In this document: in pieces, positions 1 through 9,583 of the stretch
How the letters are laid out: each line of letters opens with the position of its first letter
How positions within the stretch are numbered: position 1 is the first letter of the stretch
Origin: Acidobacteriota bacterium
GTDB lineage: Bacteria; Acidobacteriota; Vicinamibacteria; Vicinamibacterales; JAFNAJ01
Assembly: GCA_023384575.1 (NCBI GenBank)
Contig: JAHDVP010000005.1
Span: forward strand, 1 to 64,000
DNA length: 64,000 nt
Reading direction: 5' to 3'
Position numbers and translations under genes: made by a program
Notes under the pieces: generated by a model
Told to the model about the DNA's origin: nothing
What the model saw: the letters and a program-made list of their open reading frames with translations, nothing else
Database searches by the model: none

Positions 1-1224
1 GATGCCGATCGAGAAGATCAGCGCGAAGAGCGTGATGCGGTTGAGCGTGTAGCCGTACAGGTAGAACGTGAAGAGCGTCAGCGCCAGCGTCACCGGGATG
101 GCGATCAGCACGACGGCCGCCTCGCGGCGCCCCAGGGCGATCCAGATGAGCAGCGACACCGAGAAGACCGCGAGCGCCATGTGGAACAGGAGCTCGTTGG
201 ACTTCTCCGCTGCCGTCTCGCCGTAGTCGCGCGTCAGGGTGACCTCGACGTCCGACGGAATGAGGGTGCCGCTGAGCGAGGCCACCCTGGCCTCGACCCG
301 GTGAACGACGTCGATGGCGTTCGTGCCCTTCCGCTTCGCGACGGCGAGCGTCACCGCCGGGTGGGATCCGCGGTCGCTCGAGTGGAAGCGGACATAGGTC
401 GTGGGGTCGGCGTCGCCGTCGACGACCGTCGCCACGTCACGAACCAGCACCGGCCGACCGAGCGGCGATGCGACGACGACGTTGGCGATGTCGTCAGCCG
501 ACTGCAGCCTGGCGCCGGCCTGCAGCAGCGCCGTCGTGTCGGCTCGGGTTTCGCCGCTGGCAGCGAACCGAACGTTGGCGCCATCGAGCGCGCGCTTCAC
601 CATGAGCGCGTCGACTCCGGCCGACGCGAGACGGGCCGGGTCGAGCTCGACCCGCGCTTCCCGTGGCCGGCCGCCGATCAGCGTGACCTCGGAGACGTCG
701 GTCACCTCCTTGATCGCGTCGCCGAGCTGGCCCGCCAGCAGCCGCAGCTGGTGATCGTCGTACCGCTCACCCCACAACGTGATGGCCAGCACCGGCACGT
801 CGTCGATGGATCGGGGCTTGACGAGCGGCGGCGACGCGCCAGGGGGGATGCGGTCCATGTTCGCCGCGAGCTTCTGGTTCAGGCGGACGAGCGCCTTCTC
901 CTCGTCCTCGCCGACCTCGAAGCGGACGATCACCATCGAGAGACCGGGGCTCGACGTCGAGTACAGGTACTCGACACCGGGAATCTCCCACAGCAGCTTC
1001 TCCATGGGACGCGTGACGCGCTGTTGAACGTCGGCGGGTGTCGCCCCCGGCATCTCGACGAACACGTCGATCATCGGCACGATGATCTGCGGCTCCTCCT
1101 CGCGCGGGAGGGCGATGACGGCGAAGAGCCCGAGCGCCACCGAGGCCAGGATGAACAGGGGCGTCAGCTTCGATCTGATGAAGGCGGCCGCCATGCGGCC
1201 GGCCATCCCCTCGGCACCGATCAT
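1..1224 (-). CDS. RND efflux pump inner-membrane subunit (AcrB/CusA type), truncated by window edge
   Basis: This is the N-terminal 408 codons of a resistance-nodulation-division transporter, which continues off the left edge. The start is an ATG at 1224 that overlaps the stop of the adaptor gene as ATGA (1221-1224), so the two are translationally coupled. The visible protein begins with a short basic stretch and TM1, then a porter domain with family phrases such as EEEPQI and PGATPADV, and returns to a membrane segment at [18 protein letters not shown] pumps use the proton-motive force to export drugs, metals or solvents through a TolC channel. The adaptor and TolC genes lie immediately upstream in the same operon. 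The metal- or drug-determining transmembrane residues are outside the window, so the substrate cannot be assigned. Confidence 0.93.
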   Translation of the reverse strand, partial: MIGAEGMAGRMAAAFIRSKLTPLFILASVALGLFAVIALPREEEPQIIVPMIDVFVEMPGATPADVQQRVTRPMEKLLWEIPGVEYLYSTSSPGLSMVIVRFEVGEDEEKALVRLNQKLAANMDRIPPGASPPLVKPRSIDDVPVLAITLWGERYDDHQLRLLAGQLGDAIKEVTDVSEVTLIGGRPREARVELDPARLASAGVDALMVKRALDGANVRFAASGETRADTTALLQAGARLQSADDIANVVVASPLGRPVLVRDVATVVDGDADPTTYVRFHSSDRGSHPAVTLAVAKRKGTNAIDVVHRVEARVASLSGTLIPSDVEVTLTRDYGETAAEKSNELLFHMALAVFSVSLLIWIALGRREAAVVLIAIPVTLALTLFTFYLYGYTLNRITLFALIFSIGI

Positions 1225-2399
1225 CGCGAGGCTCCTTCCCGGCGTCCGCCGGCGGCCGGCTGCCCGTCGAGCAGGCCCGGGGGCGGCGCGACCACGACGA
1301 CGTCACCGGCGCTCACGCCGGAGAGCACCTCGACCAGGTCGGCGTTCACGCGGCCGAGGCTCACGAGCCGGAGCCGCACGACGCCTTCGTCGACCGTGTA
1401 GATCGACGTCACCTGTCCGCGGCGCACCACGGAAGAGAGCGGCACCTGCACGGTCGGCCGCGAGGGGCCGGCGAACCGCAGGCGGGCGAACGTGCCCGGC
1501 CGCGCGGGCGCGTCCGCCGGGAGACCAACCTTCAGGCGGAAGGCCCGGCTGTCGGAGTCGACCGCGCGGGCGATCTCGACGACCTTCCCCTCCACGATCC
1601 GCTCCTGCCCGTCGTCGGCAACGAACACCACCTGCACGCTGCTGCCGGGCGAGACGGCCGACGCGCGCGATTCGTCGAGACGCGCTTCGACTTCGAGGCC
1701 GGACGTGTCCTCGATGCGCAGCAGCGGCGTGCCGGGCGACGCCATGTTGCCCGGCTCGACGAGCTTCTCGGTGATGACGCCATCAAACGGTGCCGTGAGG
1801 CGCGCGAACGAGGCCGTCACGGCCGCGGCGTCGTCGGCGGCGCGCGCGGTCGCGAGGCCGGCCCCCGCCTCCTCGACGCGGGCAGCGGCGCCCTGGGCGC
1901 GCGCCTCGGCCGCGCGGAGGGCCGCCACGGCCTCGTCGAGCTCCTGGGTCGTCGCGGACCTCCGTTCGTGGAGCCCGGCGATGCGATCGTGGGTCGCCTG
2001 CGCCAGCGCGAGGGCGGCCGCCGCGGCCTGGCGCTCGCTCTCGGCGGCGCGCGAGGCCTGCTCGACCACCGACACGCCTGCCGAGGCCCGGCGGGCCTGC
2101 GCGGACAGGTCCCGACCGTCGAGCACCACGAGCAGTTGGCCACGGCGGACGCGGTCGCCCGGCGACACACGCACCTCGGCGACAGGCGCCATGATACGGC
2201 TCACGAGCAGGGCACTCGATCGCGCCCGCACGACGCCCCCCGCCTCGAGCCGATCTGGCAGCTCGATGGCGGCGACCGTCGTCGTCGACACCGCGGCGGC
2301 GGGCAGCGCGGCCTTGGGAGGTGGGCTGCCACTGCAGCCGGCCGCGGCGAGCGCGCCCGCGAGGGGCAGCAACGTCAGCGTACGTGCGAGGTGGGTCAT
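1221..2399 (-). CDS. RND efflux periplasmic adaptor (membrane fusion protein), lipoprotein
   Basis: The 392-residue product starts with a lipoprotein signal peptide (hydrophobic residues 7-21, lipobox LAAAGC with the lipidated Cys at 22). It then shows the HlyD/AcrA order: a short first barrel-sandwich half, a long Ala/Glu/Arg-rich alpha-helical hairpin (about 95-175), the second lipoyl-like half around [11 protein letters not shown], and a beta-barrel region. It should bridge the RND pump and the TolC channel in the periplasm. It lies 57 bp downstream of the TolC-type gene and overlaps the pump gene by four bases, so the three genes form one operon. No heavy-metal-binding motif is obvious. 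Confidence 0.92.
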   Translation of the reverse strand: MTHLARTLTLLPLAGALAAAGCSGSPPPKAALPAAAVSTTTVAAIELPDRLEAGGVVRARSSALLVSRIMAPVAEVRVSPGDRVRRGQLLVVLDGRDLSAQARRASAGVSVVEQASRAAESERQAAAAALALAQATHDRIAGLHERRSATTQELDEAVAALRAAEARAQGAAARVEEAGAGLATARAADDAAAVTASFARLTAPFDGVITEKLVEPGNMASPGTPLLRIEDTSGLEVEARLDESRASAVSPGSSVQVVFVADDGQERIVEGKVVEIARAVDSDSRAFRLKVGLPADAPARPGTFARLRFAGPSRPTVQVPLSSVVRRGQVTSIYTVDEGVVRLRLVSLGRVNADLVEVLSGVSAGDVVVVAPPPGLLDGQPAAGGRREGASR

Positions 2400-2456
2400 G
2401 GTTCGACTCTCGGTCAGTCCAGTCTGGTCAATGAAGGTGAAGATCGGGTCACGCGG

Positions 2457-3776
2457 CTACAGCCGGCCGCGGGCCCGATCGAGTGCCGCGCGACGCACGA
2501 GGACGTCGACGCGTGCGCCGATCTCCTGGAACTCGGCCTGCAGCGTGGCCTGGGCCGCGCGAAGCACGTCGGTCACGGTGGCCATGCCGCTCTCGTAGCG
2601 GTCGCGCACGATGCGCTGGGTTTCGCGTGCCTGCGCGACGGCCATGCGGCCCACGCGCTCTCGGGCCGTCGCGGCGTCGAGCCGGGCCCGGGCCGCGTGG
2701 ACCTCCACGCGGGCATCCGTTTCGGCCTTCTCGCGCGAGAGCGCGGCTCGCTTCGCGGCTTCGCGCGACTCCATCAGCCGGCCGGCGTCGGCGAGGCCCT
2801 TGAAGAGGTTCACCCTGACCTGCGCGCCCACGATCCAGCCCGACACGCGGTCACCGAAGGTACCGCCGTTGAACTCGTAGGCTCCCTGAAAAGTCACGTG
2901 GGGCAGATACGCCCCGCGGGCCGCCGATTCGGCGGCGGCCGCGATCGTCTCGCGGAGCCGGGCCTGCTGCACCTCGGGCCGCGACAGGGCGTCGGCGTCG
3001 AGCCCGGTGGCGTCGGGCGCGGTGGACTCCGCGGCGGCCGGCAGGACCAGGGAGAACCGGGCGTCGAGTGGTGCCCCAATCACCTGGTTCAGCTGTGCGC
3101 GCGCGACCGTAGCCTCCCCGGACGCGGTGATGTGTTGCTCGCGCATCTGGGCGAGGTGCACCTCGAGCGCCAGCACGTCCGCGTCGGTCACGAGCCCGGC
3201 GTCGCGCCGGTCGCGAGCGCGGGCAGCGTCAGCCTCTGCGGCCTCGACGGCCGCAGCGGCGGCGGCCTCCTGGGCCTCGATGAGCAGCACACGGCCGTAG
3301 GCGCCCGTCGCGGCTTCGGCAAGCGCCGCCTCGGCCTGCGCGCGACCCGAGGCCGCGAGGCTCCGTCCGGCCCGGGCTGCCCGCACGGCCGCGCGGGTGG
3401 CGCCCCCGTCGAACAGCGCCTGTTCGACGAGGAACGCCGTGCGGAAGTTGTTCACGGGGTCGGGTTGGTTGAGCGACTCGATCAGGAAGTTGCTCTCGGT
3501 GAAGCGCCGCTGCGTCAGGAGCGAGCTGAAGACGAACACCGGCTGGTCGCCGCGCTGCCAGCCTTCCACGTAGTCGACCCTGGGAAACCATCCGGCGCGG
3601 GCCTGCTGGAGGCGCGCCTCGGCCTCGCGCTCGGCCGCGACGGCGCTGCGCGCGTCCGGGTGCTGACCGCGCGCGCGGGCGATGGCGTCTTCGAGGGTGA
3701 GGAGTCCGTCGGCGTCGGCGGATGCAGCCAGCCCGGCGGTCAGAGCAAGGACGACGAGGATTGGTGGCACTCGCAT
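2457..3776 (-). CDS. TolC-family outer-membrane efflux channel
   Basis: This 439-residue protein has a cleavable signal peptide (about 1-22, ending ADA) and two repeats rich in long Ala/Glu/Arg helices. Each repeat holds the outer-membrane-efflux pattern (ARGQHPDARSA near the start, DVLRAAQATLQAEF near the end). It would form the trimeric outer-membrane exit duct for the downstream adaptor and RND pump. A GGAG Shine-Dalgarno lies 5 nt before the ATG at 3776. The gene is the first of the efflux operon and is divergent from the ECF sigma factor, with only about 50 bp between the starts. Confidence 0.92.
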   Translation of the reverse strand: MRVPPILVVLALTAGLAASADADGLLTLEDAIARARGQHPDARSAVAAEREAEARLQQARAGWFPRVDYVEGWQRGDQPVFVFSSLLTQRRFTESNFLIESLNQPDPVNNFRTAFLVEQALFDGGATRAAVRAARAGRSLAASGRAQAEAALAEAATGAYGRVLLIEAQEAAAAAAVEAAEADAARARDRRDAGLVTDADVLALEVHLAQMREQHITASGEATVARAQLNQVIGAPLDARFSLVLPAAAESTAPDATGLDADALSRPEVQQARLRETIAAAAESAARGAYLPHVTFQGAYEFNGGTFGDRVSGWIVGAQVRVNLFKGLADAGRLMESREAAKRAALSREKAETDARVEVHAARARLDAATARERVGRMAVAQARETQRIVRDRYESGMATVTDVLRAAQATLQAEFQEIGARVDVLVRRAALDRARGRL

Positions 3777-3817
3777 GTCGACTCCAGAGATGCGACCCGG
3801 CGAAAAAGGTGACAGGG

Positions 3818-3823
3818 TAGAAT
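3818..3823 (+). promoter_or_regulatory. Candidate -10 box (TAGAAT) for the sigma-factor gene
   Basis: TAGAAT matches the sigma-70 -10 consensus at 5 of 6 positions and ends 7 nt before the GTG start at 3830. Transcription would then begin at or beside the start codon, giving a leaderless mRNA. No good -35 hexamer is visible at the right spacing, so this is a weak call on sequence alone. Similar spacing occurs before the genes at 24635 and 27676. Confidence 0.35.
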
Positions 3824-3829
3824 GCCCGC

Positions 3830-4453
3830 GTGACGAAATCCGCCGGCGTGCATCTGAAGGAACAGGCCGCGGCCGACGGGGGCCGGGAGTATGCCAGGCT
3901 CGTGTCGGCGGCGGCGGGCGGAGATCGAGCGGCGCTCGAGCGCCTGCTGATGCGGGCGCAGGAAGTCGCCTACCGGTTCAGCATGCTCGTGTGCGGCCAC
4001 GCCGAGGACGCGGAGGACGTCATGCAGGAAGCGCTCATCAAGACGTACCGGCACGTCGGCCGGATCCGGGAACCCGGCGCTTTCAGGCCCTGGCTGTACA
4101 AGACCGTGCGCAACGCCTGCCTGATGCGCCGTCGGCGACGGGTCGACGAGCCGACGTCGATCGCCTCGCTCGACGAGCTGATGCCGTCGCCCGAGGGTGG
4201 ACGCCCCATCGACGTGCCGGATCGCGGCCGCTCGCCCGAGGATCTGGCGGTCAACAGCCGACTCCGGAGGCGTTTGCGCGAGGCGCTCGCGCGTCTGCCC
4301 GGGCCGTACCGCCTGGTGGTCTTCCTCCGGGAGATGGAAGGGTTGTCCACACGAGAGGTGGCGACGGTGATGCGGATCTCCGAGGCGAACGTCAAGACCC
4401 GGCTGCATCGGGCGCGCCTCTTCCTGCAGCAGCAGCTCGAGGACCGGCGATGA
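3830..4453 (+). CDS. ECF-type RNA polymerase sigma factor
   Basis: The 207-residue protein has sigma region 2 at about 25-95 (core-binding phrase HAEDAEDVMQEALIKTYRH, with FRPWLYKTVRNACL following). A linker of about 50 residues leads to region 4 (about 140-200: LPGPYRLVVFLREMEGLSTREVA, then the helix-turn-helix SEANVKTRLHRARLFL). It directs RNA polymerase to a specific regulon. The start is GTG; no upstream Shine-Dalgarno is visible, but a TAGAAT box lies just before it. The stop overlaps the ATG of a zinc-finger anti-sigma gene (ATGA, 4450-4453). It is divergent from the RND efflux operon, which is a plausible target; this is inference. Confidence 0.92.
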   Translation: MTKSAGVHLKEQAAADGGREYARLVSAAAGGDRAALERLLMRAQEVAYRFSMLVCGHAEDAEDVMQEALIKTYRHVGRIREPGAFRPWLYKTVRNACLMRRRRRVDEPTSIASLDELMPSPEGGRPIDVPDRGRSPEDLAVNSRLRRRLREALARLPGPYRLVVFLREMEGLSTREVATVMRISEANVKTRLHRARLFLQQQLEDRR

Positions 4454-4773
4454 CGCGCGTGGCGGCCCGCCGCGCGCGGTGCCTCGACCTGCTGGCCGAG
4501 CTCTCATCCTACATCGACGGGGAGCTGTCGGCCACCCGGTGCCGGCAGATCGAGCGCCACCTCGAGGCGTGTCCGTGCTGCGACGATCTCGCCGCGCGCC
4601 TGCGTCGCGCCGTGCTGGTGTGCCGGCAGGCCGGGCAGCGCCACCTGCCGCGTGCAGTGCGGCAGCGTGCGCGGGAGCGGATCGAGGCGTTGCTCGATGG
4701 CGCGGCGTCGAAGACCCGTCCGGCGGGGCGCACGGTGACGAAGCGCCGCGGGAGGGGTGCGGGCAAGGCGTGA
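4450..4773 (+). CDS. Soluble zinc-finger anti-sigma factor
   Basis: This 107-residue protein carries the zinc anti-sigma (zf-HC2) signature near residues 30-45: a His three residues before a Cys, then a second Cys (HLEACPCC), preceded by the helix SSYIDGELSATRCRQIERHL. Such proteins bind and silence a cognate ECF sigma, often releasing it on oxidation or zinc loss. The start codon overlaps the sigma-factor stop, the usual coupling for such a pair. No transmembrane segment follows; the C-terminus is short and strongly basic. It is therefore probably a cytoplasmic sensor rather than a membrane-spanning one. The start follows from the ATGA overlap; an upstream in-frame extension reads through the sigma gene and is not credible. 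Confidence 0.85.
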   Translation: MTRVAARRARCLDLLAELSSYIDGELSATRCRQIERHLEACPCCDDLAARLRRAVLVCRQAGQRHLPRAVRQRARERIEALLDGAASKTRPAGRTVTKRRGRGAGKA

Positions 4774-4840
4774 GTCCGGGCGCACTACGGCCCCGACTGG
4801 TGCCTTTCGGCGGCGCCGAGCGTCGGGCGACGAATCGCGG

Positions 4841-5833
4841 TCAGACCCGCCAGGTCTGCAGGATTCTGGTGTAGTTCGCGCGCTCGAAGGCGGCCGGGTC
4901 GGGACAGCGCTCGAGGCTCATGCTGCCGCACATCTGCCCGACCGACTCGTATTCGTGATCTTCCATCCAGCGCACGAACTCGCGATGGATCTCCCGCAGT
5001 TTCTCGGGACCATGATTGAGGATGACCGACACGAGCTGGATGCCGCTGGCACCCGCCATGACGGCCTTGATGGCATCGAGGCCGGTGTGGATGCCTCCGG
5101 TCGCTGCGAGCGAGGCCCTGACCCGGCCGGCAAGGATCGCCAGCCAGCGCAGGCGGAGCAGGAGCTCCGACGAGTCCGACAGCTGCAGTCTCGGGGCGAC
5201 GTCGAGGGCCTCGACGTCGATGTCCGGCTGGTAGAAGCGGTTGAAGAGCACGAGGCCGTCGGTGCCGACCGCGTCGAGGTTGCGGGCGAGGTGGGGCAGC
5301 GAGGTGAAGAACGGCGAGAGCTTCACCGCCACGGGGATGGACACGGCCTCCTTCACCGAGCCCGCGATGTTGACCACCCGCGCCTCGATCGACGCGCTGG
5401 TCTCGTTGGCGTCGGTGGCGAGGAAGTAGACGTTCAGCTCGATTGCGTCGGCGCCCGCCTGTTCGATCAACTTGGCGTACTCGACCCAGCCCCGCCCCGT
5501 CGACCCGTTGAGCGACCCGATGACGGGCACGTCGACCATCGACTTGATCCGACGGATCTGCTCCAGGTACGACTCGGGCCCGAGCGCGTAGTCGTCGGGA
5601 GCGGGGAAGTACGACAGGGCTTCGGCGTAGGCCTCGGCGTGCGTCTCGATGTGACGCACGGTGGCGACCTGCTCCATGGCGATCTGCTCTTCGAAGATCG
5701 AGTGCATGGTGATGGCCGCCGCGCCCGCGTCTTCGAGCTGTCGCACCAGGTCGAGGCGACCGACGAGAGGTGAGGCGCCCGTCATGAACGGGTGGGCCAG
5801 GGGCAATCCGAGGTAGTGGGTCGAGAGGTTCAT
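4841..5833 (-). CDS. Dihydroorotate dehydrogenase-like flavoprotein linked to PFOR
   Basis: A 330-residue TIM-barrel protein of the PyrD (FMN-binding) superfamily. FMN-site phrases are conserved: GSLNGS (107-112), VKLSPF, and the phosphate loop TGGIHTGLDAIKAVMAGASG in the last third. The DHOD catalytic loop, which normally reads N-x-S-C/S-P-N, is N-V-Y-F-L-A at 134-139, so the catalytic Cys or Ser is missing. It is therefore unlikely to oxidise dihydroorotate. It lies 53 bp downstream of nifJ on the same strand and is probably co-transcribed with it. I recall similar DHOD-like genes next to nifJ in other phyla, where they remain uncharacterised. An electron-transfer or maturation role for PFOR is possible but unproven. 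Confidence 0.85.
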   Translation of the reverse strand: MNLSTHYLGLPLAHPFMTGASPLVGRLDLVRQLEDAGAAAITMHSIFEEQIAMEQVATVRHIETHAEAYAEALSYFPAPDDYALGPESYLEQIRRIKSMVDVPVIGSLNGSTGRGWVEYAKLIEQAGADAIELNVYFLATDANETSASIEARVVNIAGSVKEAVSIPVAVKLSPFFTSLPHLARNLDAVGTDGLVLFNRFYQPDIDVEALDVAPRLQLSDSSELLLRLRWLAILAGRVRASLAATGGIHTGLDAIKAVMAGASGIQLVSVILNHGPEKLREIHREFVRWMEDHEYESVGQMCGSMSLERCPDPAAFERANYTRILQTWRV

Positions 5834-5886
5834 CGCCGTAATGTCTCCATCAGCGAAACGAAGGTCGGACGCGGGGCCGCACGCCC

Positions 5887-8800
5887 CTACTGGCTCCCGC
5901 CGGGCGGCGGCGCCGGGCCATCGGTCATCGCGCTCGTCGGCCCAGCCAACTCGGTGTAGAGGGCAAAACGCCTGTCGGCCTGCGCCTGCGCGCGCTTCAG
6001 CAGTTCACCGAAGCGCTCGGGATCCTGCTGTTCGACCAGACGGAACCGGGTCTCGTTGCGCATGTATTTGCCGAGGTCGAGCTTCGGCGTCGCCGAGTCG
6101 AGCCGGAAGGCACTCTGTCCCGGGCCGGCCTGGCGCGGGTCGTAGCGGTAGAGCGGCCAGTACCCGGTGTCGACCGCGAGCTTCTGCTGATCGAGACCGT
6201 ACGCCATGTCGTACCCATGCGCGATGCAGTGGCTGAACGCGATGATGACCGACGGCCCTGGGAACGACTCGGCCTCGAGGAAGGCCCGCATCGTCTGGGT
6301 GTCCTTGGCGCCGAAGGCGATCTGCGCCACGTACACGTGACCGTAGGCGAGCGCCATCAGGCCCAGGTCCTTCTTGCCGACGCCCTTGCCGGCCATCGCG
6401 AACTTGGCGGCCGCACCGAGCGGCGTCGCCTTCGACTGCTGCCCTCCGGTGTTCGAGTAGACCTCGGTGTCGAGCACCAGGATGTTCACGTCCTTCCCCA
6501 GCGACAGCACGTGATCGAGGCCGCCGTACCCGATGTCGTAGGCCCAGCCATCGCCGCCGACGATCCAGACACTCTTCTTCACGAGGTAATCGGCGATCTC
6601 CGCGAGGCGCTGCGCCTCCGGCGAGCCCTGGCCGTCGAGGGCGCGGCGCATGGCCGCGACGCGATCGCGCTGCGCGGCGATGCCGGCCTCCGTGGACTGA
6701 TCGGCACCGAGCAGGGCCTCGGCGAGCCCTTCGCCGACGACCGTCGCGAGCTCGGTGACGAGCACGCGCGCCTGCGCCTGCTGCGTGTCGACGGCCAGGC
6801 GGAAGCCGAGCCCGAACTCGGCGGTGTCCTCGAAGAGTGAGTTCGACCAGGCCGGTCCCCGGCCGCACGGGTCGACCGCGTAAGGCGTCGTGGGCAGGTT
6901 TCCGCCGTAGATCGACGAGCACCCCGTCGCGTTGGCGATGAGCAGTCGGTCGCCGAAGAGCTGCGTCATCAGCTTCACGTACGGCGTCTCGCCGCAGCCG
7001 GAGCACGCGCCCGAGTACTCGAACAGCGGCTGCAGGAACTGCGCCCCCTTCACGTCGAGCTTCACCTTCGTGCGGTCGGCTTCGGGCAGTGCGAGGAAGA
7101 ACGCGTAGTTGTCACGCTCGGGGACCCGCAGGGGCGCCTGGGGCACCATGTCGATCGCCTTGTGCTTGGGGTTCGACTTGTCCTTGGCCGGGCACACCAT
7201 GACGCAGAGCGTGCACCCGGTGCAGTCCTCGGGCGCCACCTGGATGGTGTACTTCATGCCCTTGAACTCGTTGCCCTTGAAGTCGACCGCCTTGAACGTC
7301 GCCGGCGCTCCCTCGAGGCCGTCCGGCGCGTACACCTTGGCGCGAATCGCCGCGTGCGGGCAGACCAGCGCGCACTTGTTGCACTGGATGCAGAGCTTCG
7401 CGTCCCACTCGGGAATCTCGAGCGCGATGTTGCGCTTCTCCCACTGAGCCGTCGCCGTGGGCCACGTGCCATCGATCGGGAAGGCCGACACCGGCAGCAG
7501 GTCGCCCTTGCCGGCATAGATGACGGCCGAGACCCGCTTCACGAAGTCGGGCGCCGCGTCCGACACGATCGGTGGCATGAACTTCGACGAGGTGGCCGCC
7601 GCCGGCACGAGCACCTCGTGCAGGTGCGCCAGTGTCTCGTCGACGGCCGCGTAGTTCTTGCGCACGACCTCCGCGCCGCGCTTGCCGTAGGTCTTCTCGA
7701 TGGTGTCCTTGATGTGCGCGATGGCCTCCTCGCGCGGGAGGACGCCGGAGATCGCGAAGAAGCACGTCTGCATGATCGTGTTGATGCGCGTGCCCATGCC
7801 CGTGTGCTTGGCCACGGTATAGCCGTCGATGACGTAGAACCGGAGCTTCTTCTCGATGATCTGCTGCTGGACCTCGCGCGGGAGCTCGTTCCACACCTCG
7901 TCGGGCCCGAAGGGGCTGTTGAGCAGGAACACGGCGCCAGGCGCCGCGTACGACAGGACGTCGTACTTCTCCAGGAAGACGAACTGGTGACAGGCCACGA
8001 ACTGGGCGTTCTTCACGAGGTACGGCGACCGGATGGGGTCCGGGCCCATCCGCAGGTGCGAGATCGTGACGGCCCCCGACTTCTTCGAGTCGTAGACGAA
8101 ATAGCCCTGCGCCCAGAGGTCGGTGCCCTCGCCGATGATCTTGATCGAGTTCTTGTTCGCCCCCACCGTGCCGTCGGCCCCGAGCCCGAAGAACACCCCG
8201 CGGACGACCGACGCGGGCTCGATGTCGAGCTCGTTGTCCCACGGCAGCGAGAGGTGCGTCACGTCGTCGGTGATGCCGACGGTGAAGTGGTTGCGCGGCA
8301 TCTCCCGTGCCGCCTCCTCGAACACCCGCACGACCATCGCGGGGGTGAACTCCTTCGACGACAGCCCGTACCGGCCGCCGACGACCTTCGGTTCGGCCGC
8401 GAAGGGCGATCGCCCGGTCGTCCGGGCCTCGTGCAGCGCGGTGACGACGTCGAGATAGAGCGGATCGCCGAGCGCGCCCGGCTCCTTCGTCCGGTCGAGC
8501 ACGGCGAGCGCGCGGACCGTCGGTGGCAGCGCCGCGAGCAACGCGCCCGGCGCGAACGGGCGGCACAGCCGGACCTTCAGCAAGCCGACCCGCTCACCCT
8601 TCGCGACCAGCCAGTCGACCGTGCTCTGGACGGTCTCGAGGCCCGAGCCCATGATCACGATGACCCGCTCGGCCTCGGGGTGCCCGTGGTAGTCGAACAG
8701 GCGGTACTGCCGGCCGGTGCGTGCCGCGAACTGGTCCATCACCTCCTGCACGACCTCCGGGCACGCCGCGTAGAAGCTGTTGCAGGCCTCGCGCGCCTGG

Positions 8801-9477
8801 AAGAAGACGTCGGGGTTCTGGGCCGTGCCGCGAAGGACCGGCCGATCCGGCGTCAGGGCTCGCGCCCGATGTGCGGCGACGAGATCGTCCGGCAGCATGA
8901 ACCGCAGGTCGTCGTCGGAGAGATACGCGATCTTCTGGACTTCGTGCGACGTGCGGAAGCCGTCGAAAAAGTGCAGGAAGGGGATGCGGGTGCGGAGCGT
9001 TGCCGCCTGGCCGATGAGCGCGAAGTCGTGGGCCTCCTGCACCGACCCGGACCCGAGCAACGCGATCCCCGTCTGACGGCAGCTCATCACGTCGGAGTGG
9101 TCGCCGAAAATCGAGAGCGCGTGCGTCGCGACGGTCCGAGCCGCCACGTGCATGCAGAACGACGTCAGCTCGCCCGCAATCTTGTAGAGATTGGGGATCA
9201 TCAGCAGCAGCCCCTGGCTCGCCGTGAACGTCGTCGAGAGGGCCCCGGCCTGCAGTGCGCCGTGCACGGCCCCGATCGCGCCGGCCTCCGACTGCATCTC
9301 GGTCACTTCCGGCACGTTGCCCCAGATGTTGGTCTTGCCCTTCGCCGACCACTCGTCGGCGAGTTCGCCCATGTTGGACGACGGCGTGATGGGGTAGATG
9401 GCGATGACTTCGTTCGTCCGATGCGCAACGGACGCAGCAGCCTCGTTGCCGTCGATGGTGATCCAGGTGGGCTTCAT
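5887..9477 (-). CDS. nifJ: Pyruvate:ferredoxin (flavodoxin) oxidoreductase, single-chain
   Basis: The 1196-residue single polypeptide has the full PFOR order: pyrimidine-binding domain I (AIYPITPSSNMGELADEW at the N-terminus), the gamma-like domain starting near FFGLGADGTVGANKNSIKI, a two-[4Fe-4S] ferredoxin domain (CIQCNKCALVCP and CTGCTLCVMVCP), and the TPP-binding domain (GDGWAYDIGYGG). Cluster ligands also lie in SGACSGCGETPYVK. It converts pyruvate and CoA to acetyl-CoA and CO2 with reduction of ferredoxin or flavodoxin. The ATG at 9477 is chosen because a GAGAAGG Shine-Dalgarno precedes it and the family N-terminus begins there; an open frame extends 45 codons further without family similarity. 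It is followed by the DHOD-like gene. Confidence 0.96.
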   Translation of the reverse strand: MKPTWITIDGNEAAASVAHRTNEVIAIYPITPSSNMGELADEWSAKGKTNIWGNVPEVTEMQSEAGAIGAVHGALQAGALSTTFTASQGLLLMIPNLYKIAGELTSFCMHVAARTVATHALSIFGDHSDVMSCRQTGIALLGSGSVQEAHDFALIGQAATLRTRIPFLHFFDGFRTSHEVQKIAYLSDDDLRFMLPDDLVAAHRARALTPDRPVLRGTAQNPDVFFQAREACNSFYAACPEVVQEVMDQFAARTGRQYRLFDYHGHPEAERVIVIMGSGLETVQSTVDWLVAKGERVGLLKVRLCRPFAPGALLAALPPTVRALAVLDRTKEPGALGDPLYLDVVTALHEARTTGRSPFAAEPKVVGGRYGLSSKEFTPAMVVRVFEEAAREMPRNHFTVGITDDVTHLSLPWDNELDIEPASVVRGVFFGLGADGTVGANKNSIKIIGEGTDLWAQGYFVYDSKKSGAVTISHLRMGPDPIRSPYLVKNAQFVACHQFVFLEKYDVLSYAAPGAVFLLNSPFGPDEVWNELPREVQQQIIEKKLRFYVIDGYTVAKHTGMGTRINTIMQTCFFAISGVLPREEAIAHIKDTIEKTYGKRGAEVVRKNYAAVDETLAHLHEVLVPAAATSSKFMPPIVSDAAPDFVKRVSAVIYAGKGDLLPVSAFPIDGTWPTATAQWEKRNIALEIPEWDAKLCIQCNKCALVCPHAAIRAKVYAPDGLEGAPATFKAVDFKGNEFKGMKYTIQVAPEDCTGCTLCVMVCPAKDKSNPKHKAIDMVPQAPLRVPERDNYAFFLALPEADRTKVKLDVKGAQFLQPLFEYSGACSGCGETPYVKLMTQLFGDRLLIANATGCSSIYGGNLPTTPYAVDPCGRGPAWSNSLFEDTAEFGLGFRLAVDTQQAQARVLVTELATVVGEGLAEALLGADQSTEAGIAAQRDRVAAMRRALDGQGSPEAQRLAEIADYLVKKSVWIVGGDGWAYDIGYGGLDHVLSLGKDVNILVLDTEVYSNTGGQQSKATPLGAAAKFAMAGKGVGKKDLGLMALAYGHVYVAQIAFGAKDTQTMRAFLEAESFPGPSVIIAFSHCIAHGYDMAYGLDQQKLAVDTGYWPLYRYDPRQAGPGQSAFRLDSATPKLDLGKYMRNETRFRLVEQQDPERFGELLKRAQAQADRRFALYTELAGPTSAMTDGPAPPPGGSQ

Positions 9478-9583
9478 GACCTTCTCTCTCGATGCGACAC
9501 GGTTCGGCCCCCGGCCGGGGCGGGGGCGAAGGGAACGGACACTCGTCTGACAACTGTAAGCAGGCTTCGTGCTCAACGCATTC

